From assembly GCA_003167365.1 (NCBI GenBank), contig PMTM01000006.1, positions 764,391 to 828,390 on the forward strand: a stretch of DNA of 64,000 bases. Reading direction: 5' to 3'. This document shows positions 42,814-51,967 of this stretch, in pieces. Under the pieces are notes generated by a model that saw only the letters and a list, made by a program, of their open reading frames with translations, made no database searches and was not told where the DNA came from. Each line of letters opens with the position of its first letter. The first letter of the stretch is position 1. This DNA comes from Spartobacteria bacterium (GTDB lineage: Bacteria > Verrucomicrobiota > Verrucomicrobiia > Chthoniobacterales > UBA10450). The position numbers were made by a program, and so were the translations under genes.

Positions 42814-45312
42814 ATGGCAACCACAGAAACGGAGGACGAATCCGTCTACATCGGATTCGATACCGAATATCAACGTGTCGGCGACAAAAACTTCATCTTG
42901 TCGGCGCAGATTTTTGGCATCTGCCAGAACCAGACTTGGCAGGCGATCAAGTTTCTAAGTGACAAGCGGATGACTTTCGAAGAGGTCGTTAAGTGGGCAG
43001 TTGAGGAAGGGATTCGCGGCCGGGTACTGAAGCGTCGTCCCGCCAAGATTTATTTGTGCGCTCACTATTCGATTGCCGATATGTCGACGCTGCGGGAACG
43101 CGAACGCACTTTTCGCCAGATCGATTACTGCAAAAAGACGTTTGTAACAATTAGGGAGCCAATTCGAGTCCGTTACCATGATGAGAACCGCAACAAACAC
43201 GAGATAGAGGTGGTTCTTCGGGATCCATGGCTAATGGCTCCGGCTGGCAAACGTAAGCTGGAAGTCATCGGAAAGTATGTCGAACTCGAAAAGATCGACG
43301 TCCATCCATATGGGAAGGACGAGATGGGCCGGCTCCTTCGTGAGAATCAGGAGCTCTTTATCAAATATGCAATTGCCGACGCACAGATCGCCGCTGTTTA
43401 CACCCGCGAAATGGCGAGGTTCGCGAACGAATTCTTCGGTTCGTCCGAAGCTCCCGCAACCATCGGCGGCTGCGCGGTGAAGCTAGCGCTGCAATCTTGG
43501 AAGAAAGAGAAAATCGATCGTCATACCGTTCTCGGCACGAAACGGGTCAAGCGCGAAAAAGGCCGCTTCGATATTGTGCCGCTTCCCATTCGGCAGGATT
43601 ACGAAAATTTCGCGAAGAACGCGTTCGCGGGCGGCAGAAACGAAACCTATTGCTTTGGCCCTTCCCCGGAACGTGATTTTGTCGATCTTGACTTGGCTGG
43701 CGCGTACGTATCGGCGCTCGCGACCCTCGGACTTCCTCAATGGGACCGCCTGCGCTCCACCTGCAACCTGGACGATTTCCAACCCGATGTAATCGGGTTC
43801 GGTTTCGTAAGATTCAAATTTCCTCCAAGCACTCGGTTTCCGTGCATGCCGGTGCGGACCGAGACATCGCTGATTTTCCCCCTCCAAGGCGAATGCTATG
43901 CAACGGCCCCAGAGATTCTTCTCGCAAGAAAGCTCGGCGCGGAGATTGAAGTGCGTAGGGGTTGCGTGATGCCAATGGATTTTGGGTGTCGCCCGTTTGT
44001 TGCGATTTCGAAAGAAGTCGCGTTGGCGCGCGAGAAATTCAAAGCGCAAAGCGGTACGGGCTCGCTAATGGAGCAACTCGTCAAGACCGTTGGAAATTGC
44101 GTCTTTGGAAAACTCGCGCAGGCCATCCGGCCAAAACGTGTGTTCAGCACGAGGCTGATGGACATGGAAGAGATGAAGGAGTCACCACTTACGAATCCCT
44201 ACCTTGCCGCGTATGTGACAGGGTTCATTCGTTCGGTCCTTGGTGAGGTTCTTGCGGCAGTGCCGAAGGAGTGCCTGGTCATCTCCGCCACGACCGACGG
44301 TTTTCTGTCGGACGTACCTGAAAGCTTTATCAACCAGCTGACGGCGGGACCACTGTGTCGGATGTATGCAGCAGCTAGAGCGTTAGTCGCTGCCGATCAG
44401 CAGGTTCTTGAGCCCAAGCATCGTGCGCGGCAGGTAATGTCCTGGCGGACTCGCGGTCTGGCGACTCTTGATCACGATCCTGAAGAAGAGTTAATGCTCG
44501 CGCGCGCTGGTATCCGTACGCCGCAAGGTTCGCTCGAAGAACAAAACGAATTTATCGTCACTAAATTCGTCGGTCGCGAGTATGGAGAAACATTTGCCGG
44601 CGTACGTCTCCGCAATGCCCGGCAACTCTGCTTCGACGGCGGTGACTTCGTGTCGGAAGAGTCGGTCGTTCGGCATCGGATGGACTATGACTTCAAGCGG
44701 GTGCCGACTCGGATCGGAGAGCGGCCGATCAATGGCCAGCCGCACGTCTGCTTCGATACTGTCCCCGTGCAGGACGCAGCGCAGTTTGGACGACTGCGTG
44801 ATCGCTGGAAGGATTTCTACGAGCGATTTCAACAGCCGCTCAAGCGCGAACACGACTTTCGCGATTTCCAAGAGTTCCTCGCCATCAAGAAATCGGGAAA
44901 ACTACAATTGCCGCAGAAAGGCTCGGCTTTGTACGTAGCGCGAAAGATGTTCCTCGTCGCCTACACCCACTCCGAGTGGGGTCTCTCGTGCGAACTCTCG
45001 AACACGGAGCTGGCCCGAACTCTCTCCAAGGAGGGTTTCGCCACCGACGTGGGGGAAGTCGAAAACGCAAAACGACCGGAGACACCGCTCTACTCCAACT
45101 GCGTGGAGGCGACGGAAGAGGTCGAGAACTTTCTTGGGTTCGTGCAGCAACGCTTCCCAGGCTTCGAGCGCAGCGCACTTGTCGCTGCCCTTCCCGGTAC
45201 CGCTGCGGTCGGCGTGCCTAGTTTGGCGGTACCCGCGCCGCCGCACGGAAAAGGCCGAGCCGACGAAGTGCTGGAACCGGCCGAGTGCGCCTACGGCGGG
45301 GAGACTTCCTAG
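42814..45312 (+). CDS. Family-B DNA polymerase of a mobile element
   Basis: 832 residues. A 3'-5' exonuclease domain shows Exo I FDTEY (D16, E18), an Exo II-like AHYSIADMS and Exo III YAIAD. The polymerase domain shows motif A DLDLAGAYVSAL (D293), motif B KTVGNCVFG (K424, N428, G432) and motif C ATTDGFL (D495; the usual DTD is TTD here). The ~131-residue A-B and ~71-residue B-C spacings are close to those I remember for phi29 polymerase. About 340 residues follow motif C, much more than in phi29, with no recognised domain. Cellular replicases of bacteria are family C, so this is element-encoded. It is followed by a primase-like gene. Confidence 0.88.
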   Translation: MATTETEDESVYIGFDTEYQRVGDKNFILSAQIFGICQNQTWQAIKFLSDKRMTFEEVVKWAVEEGIRGRVLKRRPAKIYLCAHYSIADMSTLRERERTFRQIDYCKKTFVTIREPIRVRYHDENRNKHEIEVVLRDPWLMAPAGKRKLEVIGKYVELEKIDVHPYGKDEMGRLLRENQELFIKYAIADAQIAAVYTREMARFANEFFGSSEAPATIGGCAVKLALQSWKKEKIDRHTVLGTKRVKREKGRFDIVPLPIRQDYENFAKNAFAGGRNETYCFGPSPERDFVDLDLAGAYVSALATLGLPQWDRLRSTCNLDDFQPDVIGFGFVRFKFPPSTRFPCMPVRTETSLIFPLQGECYATAPEILLARKLGAEIEVRRGCVMPMDFGCRPFVAISKEVALAREKFKAQSGTGSLMEQLVKTVGNCVFGKLAQAIRPKRVFSTRLMDMEEMKESPLTNPYLAAYVTGFIRSVLGEVLAAVPKECLVISATTDGFLSDVPESFINQLTAGPLCRMYAAARALVAADQQVLEPKHRARQVMSWRTRGLATLDHDPEEELMLARAGIRTPQGSLEEQNEFIVTKFVGREYGETFAGVRLRNARQLCFDGGDFVSEESVVRHRMDYDFKRVPTRIGERPINGQPHVCFDTVPVQDAAQFGRLRDRWKDFYERFQQPLKREHDFRDFQEFLAIKKSGKLQLPQKGSALYVARKMFLVAYTHSEWGLSCELSNTELARTLSKEGFATDVGEVENAKRPETPLYSNCVEATEEVENFLGFVQQRFPGFERSALVAALPGTAAVGVPSLAVPAPPHGKGRADEVLEPAECAYGGETS

Positions 45313-45659
45313 CCGTGCAGTTGCCCTTTTCTCCAAAAAACGCTTCTTACGGAGCAGCGCTTCTCGGCTCTGGGAGAGCGGGCACGACCGGCAGCGTTCA
45401 AACCACGAAGCTGCCCCCTTCTTCGTGCTTTTTCGGGCCGGAAAGAAGCCACGAAAAGCCGCCGGGCTTCGTGTCTCTCGCGCCAACGGCGGGCTACGTT
45501 CGTTCCGAGAAAAGGACGACGCGCCCACGGTTCGCTCCGCAACATCGGCTCTACGGCGAGTTCCGTAACGACGGCACTTTTAAGATAAAGAAAACCGACG
45601 CACCTCTGGCTCGGTTGTACCAAACGCGAACGCAACGCCAGCGATTACAACCAACATAG
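45285..45659 (+). CDS. Possible small basic protein between PolB and primase
   Basis: A 124-codon frame that starts inside the end of polB (28-bp overlap) and stops four bases before the primase ATG, filling the 351-bp gap between them. The product is basic and Pro/Thr-rich (KPPGFVSLAPTAGYV, LYGEFRNDGTFKIKKTDAPLARL). Tight packing argues for coding; lack of any recognised fold and competing open frames on both strands argue against. If it is not a gene, the gap is untranslated. Confidence 0.35.
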   Translation: MRLRRGDFLAVQLPFSPKNASYGAALLGSGRAGTTGSVQTTKLPPSSCFFGPERSHEKPPGFVSLAPTAGYVRSEKRTTRPRFAPQHRLYGEFRNDGTFKIKKTDAPLARLYQTRTQRQRLQPT

Positions 45660-45663
45660 CTCC

Positions 45664-46575
45664 ATGAGAACGTCACCGAATCCTTCAAAGCCGTCTCCAA
45701 AAGTTGTCGTTTCGCGCGATAAAGATGCTGCGGAGCATCGGAGTCTGGAGGACGGACGACGCATCATCCGCTCGACGACACGACTGCTCGGGCAACCAGT
45801 CGTGCTCGTTTCGATGCATCCGCGTGCAAAGACACCGCGCTTTCGAAAGTTCCAGACCTTCACGCTCGACCTAATGCAGGACGAGCAGTTCATCGCCTGC
45901 ATCGGAAGACCTAACTGCAACGTCGCTGTGCTACTCGGCAAAGCGAGTAGAGGACTGTGCACGTTCGACTTCGACGACGATCGGAACGCAGAAATGTTTC
46001 TTCGGCTGAACGAGCCATTCCAAGAGACGCTAATGACCACCGCGCGACGCGGCCGGAACTTGTGGTTTGTTGTCGATGGCGAATACCCTCGCAGCTTCGA
46101 CGTAAGAGATGACGAGGGCCACAACTGCGTAGAGTTCCGAGCAGACGGACGGCTGACAATCATTTACGGCACGCACCCTTGCGGATACTCATATCGTTTG
46201 TTGCACAGGGCGTACCCGATCAGATGCAGATGGAGCGATGTGAATTGGCCGTTTGAGTGGGAGGAGCAACTACCTCGCACAAATGCGCCACGCGACATCG
46301 TTGATAGACTGCGATGTGCAGCGACCGAGGAATATCCGCAATCACCGCGGTTGGACTTCGCGAAACTCTCGAGCCTTGCACCTCGAAAGGACGGCTCCTA
46401 CAACGCACGATGTCCTGCTTGCGCCGAGCAAGGTCGAGACACTTTGGGAAATCACCTGATCATATTTCCAAACGGTTCATTTGCGTGCGTCATCTTCCCG
46501 CACAGCGTGAAAGGTTCGATAAAGCATCGGGCAACGACACAACGACTGGCCGGAACCGAAGGTCGCGGCCGCTAG
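45664..46575 (+). CDS. PrimPol-like archaeo-eukaryotic primase
   Basis: 303 residues. Residues ~55-190 resemble the bifunctional primase-polymerase fold: NCNVAVLLGKASRGLCTFDFDDD with metal-binding D102-x-D104, TTARRGRNLWFVVDGE (motif II, where the family usually has H for N), and VEFRADGRLTIIYGTHPCGYSYRL (motif III). A C-terminal zinc-binding segment follows (YNARCPACAEQGRDTL...FACVIFPH), like the CHC2-type finger of primases. It would lay primers for the adjacent family-B polymerase. No helicase domain is attached. The gene ends 12 bp before the convergent nuclease gene. Confidence 0.78.
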   Translation: MRTSPNPSKPSPKVVVSRDKDAAEHRSLEDGRRIIRSTTRLLGQPVVLVSMHPRAKTPRFRKFQTFTLDLMQDEQFIACIGRPNCNVAVLLGKASRGLCTFDFDDDRNAEMFLRLNEPFQETLMTTARRGRNLWFVVDGEYPRSFDVRDDEGHNCVEFRADGRLTIIYGTHPCGYSYRLLHRAYPIRCRWSDVNWPFEWEEQLPRTNAPRDIVDRLRCAATEEYPQSPRLDFAKLSSLAPRKDGSYNARCPACAEQGRDTLGNHLIIFPNGSFACVIFPHSVKGSIKHRATTQRLAGTEGRGR

Positions 46576-46586
46576 AATGCGACGGT

Positions 46587-48524
46587 CTAATCTTCGCCGG
46601 TGATGTGCTCCAAAGGGTTGTCTGCGATTGCGTTGATTACTTCAATCCGTCTAGCATCTGAATCGAAGACAAACGCATACCAATGAGAGCCGTCACCTTC
46701 TTTCGGACAATTTAACCTTAACTCATTTCCATCGACTCGAAACATGACTTCCGCTCCGCAGCCAGCTAGCGGCGCGTCTTTTGAGTAGTTCGTAACCACA
46801 CAGTGATATTTTCCCTTTAACCAACGCGCAATTTGAATGTTCTCAGTACAGTTGCCGGTCCGTAGATCATTGTCCAACAATGCCCAAGGCGAGGCTTCGA
46901 TATCCCCTCGCTCCGAATAACAAATCTCAATTGTTTCGCCTTCGCTGGCGATGAAGAGATGCAAATCCAAGTCTGATGGATTAGCGCCCCAAGAAAGACT
47001 GATCCTTCCGCCGGTATCGGTCGTCGCCTCCGGTCCGACTGTCTTTAACGACTTGTCAATCGGTCCATAGCGATCCCTCAAGGCCCTTTGTACCGTTTCT
47101 CCAAATGTCTGAAGGGCTGCACAGGATCCCGGCTTCATTTCTCCTATAATGCTGGTTCGTCCCCGGAAAGTTTGATCCACAAGATCCAGGATGTTCTGTC
47201 TCACTTTTCCATAGTTCACTAGGACGACGTGAGCACTCGGCCGTCCCTTGGCGTAATCGGTTAAAGCATGCGCAAATTTCTTCGCTGACGCTGCACGGTA
47301 CTGTTTGCATTCTACTATCAAAATTGACGCCGCGACATCGGTTATCGGATCTGTAATCAACGTGTAGTCGGGTTGGATTGCCCGCTTTCGCCCGGAGCCA
47401 ATCGGACCTTTTAAAGGGGACCGCAACTCTGCCCACACGTGCAAGGCAGGATCTAAAGATCGAACTGTCGCTAAATGAGTTCCTGAGAAAGCGAAGACTA
47501 GGGCGTCATTGATGGTATGAACCTTGACGGACCACTCGGAGAGCGCATCGAGGATCTGCGTTGACACCCATGCGGAATAAAGTTCGTGACGGCGTTGCCA
47601 AACCGGGAGCTTCAAAAATTCCTCAAGCTGCCGTTCAAGACTGGTCCCCTTGTATTGACGGGTGCTGAGCATTGCAAACACCTTGTCAAGGGCTACGACC
47701 AACGCGGAGCTCTCGCGCTCTTGCTCGATACTGGGAAGCGACGAGATCTGCTCCACTTTGCTATATATGCCACGCGCCAGTGAACCGGCCCACAGATCAT
47801 GATCGATTCTTCCAAGGAGATTTGCCGGCCAAAAATCGTGTTGTTCTTCGGGTTCGTCACTGGTCGAAGATTTCCTAGATTCTTCAAAAGCTCGCCTGTG
47901 AAGTTTATTACGGTTGCGGCCAAACTTAGTGCTTTCCTGGACGACACTGCTCCAAACCGACCATGTTCTCTGCAATCGGTCGTCCAGATCCGGCGTGCCC
48001 GTATGCGGTAATGGCGGCAAGAAATTAGGCCAAAATCCCTGGTCGTACTCACTTAACCATCGTTTCATACCCGGATCGCGGACTTGCGCGTCCATGGTGC
48101 GAACAACTTCGTTGAGAGCCCACAGAGTGTTGTGATTCCAAACGTTGACCACAAACACCCTTTCAACTTTTCGCCATGTCTCTGCCCAGGCACGAAAGTG
48201 CTCAAGATCAAACTTGAGTGCTGGGATGTCTTTCCCGAAGTCGAATTGCACCTCAAGATTCTGCTTGGTTTCCTTTGCTCCCGCCTTCGCAAACATCGCG
48301 AGCAAGTCAACCATCATTGCAGCATAAGGTTGTGCAGCCCGAAAAAACGCGATTAAGAAATCCTCAGTGGTCACTGCCTTCTTTTTTAGCGCCGATCCTA
48401 CGTCTCCTGGGGGCAGCGCCAGTTTCGCCCTGATCTCGTCGATCAAATCTTCATCATAAAGTCTTAAATCGGCACCACCGTGCTTAATTAGAAATTTCCA
48501 AACATCTATCGCCGTGTTTAGCAT
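46587..48524 (-). CDS. PD-(D/E)XK nuclease with YfaP/DUF2135-like C-terminal domain
   Basis: 645 residues. The first ~370 are helical and unrecognised (from DVWKFLIKHGGADLRLYDEDLIDEI onward). A restriction-endonuclease fold is seen at ~390-460: QPDYTLITDP...SILIVECKQYRAASAKKFAHALTDYAKG, with D-...-E-C-K catalytic pattern. The last ~130 residues (ISLSWGANPSDLDLHLFIASEGETIEICY ... LLDNDLRTGNCTENIQIARWLKGKYHCVVTNYSKD) form a beta sandwich like the DUF2135/YfaP domain usually found in exported proteins. No signal peptide, so it is cytoplasmic. The pairing is unusual; location next to SIR2-HerA points to defence. Confidence 0.75.
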   Translation of the reverse strand: MLNTAIDVWKFLIKHGGADLRLYDEDLIDEIRAKLALPPGDVGSALKKKAVTTEDFLIAFFRAAQPYAAMMVDLLAMFAKAGAKETKQNLEVQFDFGKDIPALKFDLEHFRAWAETWRKVERVFVVNVWNHNTLWALNEVVRTMDAQVRDPGMKRWLSEYDQGFWPNFLPPLPHTGTPDLDDRLQRTWSVWSSVVQESTKFGRNRNKLHRRAFEESRKSSTSDEPEEQHDFWPANLLGRIDHDLWAGSLARGIYSKVEQISSLPSIEQERESSALVVALDKVFAMLSTRQYKGTSLERQLEEFLKLPVWQRRHELYSAWVSTQILDALSEWSVKVHTINDALVFAFSGTHLATVRSLDPALHVWAELRSPLKGPIGSGRKRAIQPDYTLITDPITDVAASILIVECKQYRAASAKKFAHALTDYAKGRPSAHVVLVNYGKVRQNILDLVDQTFRGRTSIIGEMKPGSCAALQTFGETVQRALRDRYGPIDKSLKTVGPEATTDTGGRISLSWGANPSDLDLHLFIASEGETIEICYSERGDIEASPWALLDNDLRTGNCTENIQIARWLKGKYHCVVTNYSKDAPLAGCGAEVMFRVDGNELRLNCPKEGDGSHWYAFVFDSDARRIEVINAIADNPLEHITGED

Positions 48525-49080
48525 TGTGGATGTCGATGCTCTTTACGTTGTTTCAAGGGTCTGCGAACAGTGGCATTTATTGCTTGCAGTCGAAGACGCA
48601 ACGCGACCCTTAACAGCAGTGGAATCGCGGTTCGGCGATGGCTCTATCGCGTCGGACGGGATCTGAAATAAAAGGCGCGGGGGGCCGCTTTTCGGCTGGA
48701 GGGCTCATGACTGCAATAATTGAAAGTCTGCGCGGAAAGTCGAGAAGATTTCCGCCTTTTAGAAGCACACTTCCTCTGCGTTTGTATCACTCATAGGGAC
48801 GGGATGCATCTACGTCGCATTACGCTGGACTAACTTTTCAAAGACAGATATAACTTAGGCTTCAAATTGTTCTGGGGGGAACAAACGCCGCCCTTCACTG
48901 TTTCCCCATTGGTTCTTTGGGGGGCGGCGACTCTCTTTAAAGCCTATGCACGAGAAACCGTCTTGACGGACACGATCCTGCAGCACCGCGCCGATTGCGT
49001 CCGCGAGAGTCTTCGTGGTATTCTTACCGAACGGTGCGCGAGCCTCGACGCGCTGTTTCACCAACTATGACCTCCCAGCC
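48525..49080. other. Long divergent intergenic region (nuclease / SIR2)
   Basis: 556 bp that should hold both promoters. No confident gene: a 69-codon minus-strand frame (48855-49064) begins MVKQRVEARAPFGKN and a plus-strand 67-codon frame overlaps it, neither convincing. GC-rich hairpin potential exists around 48690-48760 (GGCGCGGGGGGCCGC). No tandem repeats seen. Confidence 0.45.
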
Positions 49081-50220
49081 ATGAAGTTCCTCGGCGTATC
49101 AGCCTCAAACGATTGGGCGTCTCTAAACCCAACCGAGAATCCAGACTTTGCTTCTGTTCGTTCGAGACTGGAGCGCGCTCTCTCGGATGTCATGCTGTCA
49201 GAAAACCTTATCGTTCTGACTGGCTTAGGCACTTCACTCTGCTTAAAAGATTCTAACGGGAAAGTTCTTGCGCCGACAATGAGCGATCTGTGGGACTCCG
49301 CAAAACAAAAAGCTGGAGAGCAGTTCGAATCTGTGAAGACCAAGGTTCATTACTCTGCGGCCGAGAGCGGTGACAACATTGAACATCTCCTTTCGCGTTG
49401 CCAAATGTCTGAAAAGTTAAATCACGACCCGGAGGTTGAAAAATTCGTTAGTGAAACCGAGGCCCTTATTGTGGAAAAGTGCCGGTTCGTCGATGCCGCA
49501 GTCAATCTAAGCGCTCACGAAGCATTCCTGCGAAAAATTGCGCGGCGTTCTACGCGATTACCACGCGTTGAACTTTTCACTACCAACTACGATCTCAGCT
49601 TTGAAGGTGCCGCGAGTAATTCCCGATTCATTGTTATTGATGGATTTTCTCATGTTCAGCCGCAGGAATTTGATGCCGCACTGTTCTCGTACGACCTAGT
49701 TCGGCGAAAGAACTCCAGCGAGCTTCCTGAATTCGTACCGAATGTGTTTCATCTCTATAAACTGCACGGCTCACTCGACTGGGAACGTCAAGAGGGGCGC
49801 GTAATTAAGGAGCCCAAGACGAAGAAACCACTCATTATTTTTCCACGCGAGAGCAAATTCGAATCATCTTACGATCAGCCATTTCTTGAATTGATGGCTC
49901 GGTTTCAATCTGGATTACGTGAAGCCAATACCGGATTGCTGATTATCGGCTACGGTTTCAACGATCATCACATAACGCAGCCGATCCTTTCCGCAATTAG
50001 ATCGAACATCGGTCTGAAGGCCATTATTGTTGATCCGGCTGCGGAGCAGTCGACTAACTCGATTTTAAGAAGTGCACGCGATCTCGTTTCGAACGGCGAT
50101 ACCCGCGTCTCCCTCGCCGCCGTGGATTTTGAACAACTCGTAACTTTTGTCCCGGATCTTGTTGCCGCGACCGAGGAAGAAACTCACCTTGACCGAGTTC
50201 GTAAAATTCAAGCGGGATGA
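49081..50220 (+). CDS. SIR2-family NADase, SIR2-HerA defence system
   Basis: 379 residues from ATG 49081; the frame opens at 49015. SIR2 motifs: IVLTGLGTSLC (nucleotide loop), LFTTNYDLSFE (T-x-N-Y-D), the LYKLHGSLDW with catalytic His, IIFPRESKF and LLIIGYGFNDHHI. Proteins of this class act as NAD+ hydrolases in anti-phage systems, killing or halting the cell upon infection. Its stop overlaps the start of a HerA-type ATPase gene by four bases (ATGA), the arrangement of the known SIR2-HerA system in which both form a large complex. The call of the family is strong; activity is inferred. Confidence 0.92.
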   Translation: MKFLGVSASNDWASLNPTENPDFASVRSRLERALSDVMLSENLIVLTGLGTSLCLKDSNGKVLAPTMSDLWDSAKQKAGEQFESVKTKVHYSAAESGDNIEHLLSRCQMSEKLNHDPEVEKFVSETEALIVEKCRFVDAAVNLSAHEAFLRKIARRSTRLPRVELFTTNYDLSFEGAASNSRFIVIDGFSHVQPQEFDAALFSYDLVRRKNSSELPEFVPNVFHLYKLHGSLDWERQEGRVIKEPKTKKPLIIFPRESKFESSYDQPFLELMARFQSGLREANTGLLIIGYGFNDHHITQPILSAIRSNIGLKAIIVDPAAEQSTNSILRSARDLVSNGDTRVSLAAVDFEQLVTFVPDLVAATEEETHLDRVRKIQAG

Positions 50221-51938
50221 CTACCGCGTTGCCAATTTATCCGTTCGAGCATCAGCGGTGCATCGGAACGATATGTGAAGTTGGACCCAGTTCGGCAAAG
50301 GTGAATTTGCCTTATGCGGCGTCTCTCGATGGCCAATGGCTATACGGAAATCGATTGGGTGCCGGTGAGGTCGGAGAATTCATCATTATCGAATCCGGAG
50401 ATACAGGAATATTTGGGAGGCTTGTCAGTATAAAACTTCCAGAGCGCGACCGGTTATCTGTTGAACCTGGTTCCGGTAAACACGACGCCCACCCGATTGG
50501 CACAGCGCAATTGCTCACAACAATCGCGTTGAAAAATGGCGAAGTAACGGGTGGGATTGCACAACATCCCCGACTTGGTAGCTGCGTATATGCAGCACAT
50601 CCATTGCTATTGAAATGGCTTGCAGAGAGAACTGGCAGTGGGAATCCGACCGTAGTTTTTGAGCTAGCTACCTTGCCATCTGCAGGTGAAATCCCCGTAA
50701 TTTTTACACCAGAGCAATTGTTCGGACATCACTGCGCGATACTTGGAGCGACCGGAGGAGGCAAGAGTTGGACGATCGCCCGAATTCTCGAACAGGCAAT
50801 GAAGCAAAACGCTAAGGTTATCTTATTTGATGCGACGGGTGAATTTCACACGCTCGGATCGGGAGTCCACAATGTCTACGTTGGCGCAACTTCTGCGCCC
50901 GAGGCCTTAGCTACAGAAGTGGTGGTTCCTTATTTCCAGCTCACGGAAGCTGACCTTTTCGCGTTATTTAAACCCAGCGGACAAACCCAAGCGCCCAAAC
51001 TTAGGGCTGCGATGAAGAGTTTGAAACTGGCCAAAGTAGATCCCAATTTGGCGTCGGAGGGTGTGCTTGTGAAAGTAAACAAGAATCGAGCGGCTTTCGA
51101 ATCGAGTAATCGAACACACGCTACGACGCTTGAAAACCCGCAAGCAGATTTCGATATTTCGAATTTAGTCCGCCAAATTGACGCTGAGTGTGTGTGGCCA
51201 ACGAGCCAACGCGACTCTTCGAGCTGGGGCGGACCGGACGAACAGGCTCGAAGTTATTGCGTAACGCTACTCGCCCGGATTGAAGACATGCTTCAATCAA
51301 ACGAAATGGCCTGCATTTTTCAACCTGTGGGTAAGCGATCGTTATTTACTGAGATTGAGCAATTTCTCTCCAGGGACAATGAACCAGTGATGCGAATCTC
51401 GATGAAATTTCTCAGCTTCCAGCAAAATGTTAGAGAAATTGCCGCTAATGCCGTCGCGCGCTCACTGCTGACATTGGCTCGTCAATCGCGGTTCGAAAGT
51501 CGTCCAACGTTGGTAATCCTGGACGAGGCCCATCAATTCTTAAATAAGTCGTTGGGTGATGAAAGTAATAGATACGCGTTGGAAGCATTCGGGCTCATAG
51601 CAAAGGAAGGCCGAAAGTTCTGTTTGACCATCTGTATTGCTACTCAGCGCCCACGAGATATTCCTGAAGATGTTCTGAGTCAGATGGGCACGTTGATAGT
51701 TCATAGACTTACGAATGACCGAGATCGAGAGGTCGTAGAGCGTGCTTCCGGTGAGATTGACCGGACAGCGGCAGCATTTCTTCCGACACTTGCTCCTGGG
51801 CAGGCAGTAATCATCGGCGTTGATTTCCCCATTCCTCTAACAATTCAAATCTGCAAACCTCAGCATGAACCAGATTCTAGAGGGCCAAATTATCAAACAT
51901 GCTGGGACGCATCGGCTACGTCGCCATCGGAATCGTAG
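50217..51938 (+). CDS. HerA-type ATPase of SIR2-HerA defence system
   Basis: 573 residues. An N-terminal HAS-barrel (~1-110: YPFEHQRCIGTICEVGPSSAKV ... GIFGRLVSIKLPE) precedes a FtsK/HerA ATPase domain with Walker A GATGGGKSW, the FDATGEFHTLG strand and Walker B LVILDEAHQFL, followed by CIATQRPRDIPEDVLSQMGTLIVHRL and a C-terminal PGQAVIIGVDFPIPLTIQI strap. It forms hexameric DNA translocases in relatives; with SIR2 it builds an anti-phage complex. Coupled by ATGA overlap to the SIR2 gene. No truncation seen. Confidence 0.93.
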   Translation: MTTALPIYPFEHQRCIGTICEVGPSSAKVNLPYAASLDGQWLYGNRLGAGEVGEFIIIESGDTGIFGRLVSIKLPERDRLSVEPGSGKHDAHPIGTAQLLTTIALKNGEVTGGIAQHPRLGSCVYAAHPLLLKWLAERTGSGNPTVVFELATLPSAGEIPVIFTPEQLFGHHCAILGATGGGKSWTIARILEQAMKQNAKVILFDATGEFHTLGSGVHNVYVGATSAPEALATEVVVPYFQLTEADLFALFKPSGQTQAPKLRAAMKSLKLAKVDPNLASEGVLVKVNKNRAAFESSNRTHATTLENPQADFDISNLVRQIDAECVWPTSQRDSSSWGGPDEQARSYCVTLLARIEDMLQSNEMACIFQPVGKRSLFTEIEQFLSRDNEPVMRISMKFLSFQQNVREIAANAVARSLLTLARQSRFESRPTLVILDEAHQFLNKSLGDESNRYALEAFGLIAKEGRKFCLTICIATQRPRDIPEDVLSQMGTLIVHRLTNDRDREVVERASGEIDRTAAAFLPTLAPGQAVIIGVDFPIPLTIQICKPQHEPDSRGPNYQTCWDASATSPSES

Positions 51939-51967
51939 TTCTGACGTAAGTCGCGTCAGCGCTATCG

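Noticed and set aside
44902-45528. 208-codon minus-strand frame opposite the end of polB
   Set aside because: Antisense shadow of a clearly coding plus-strand gene with Arg/Leu-biased composition.
48855-49064. 69-codon minus-strand frame in the SIR2/nuclease gap
   Set aside because: No family, no ribosome site, and it overlaps the probable SIR2 promoter; left as non-coding.
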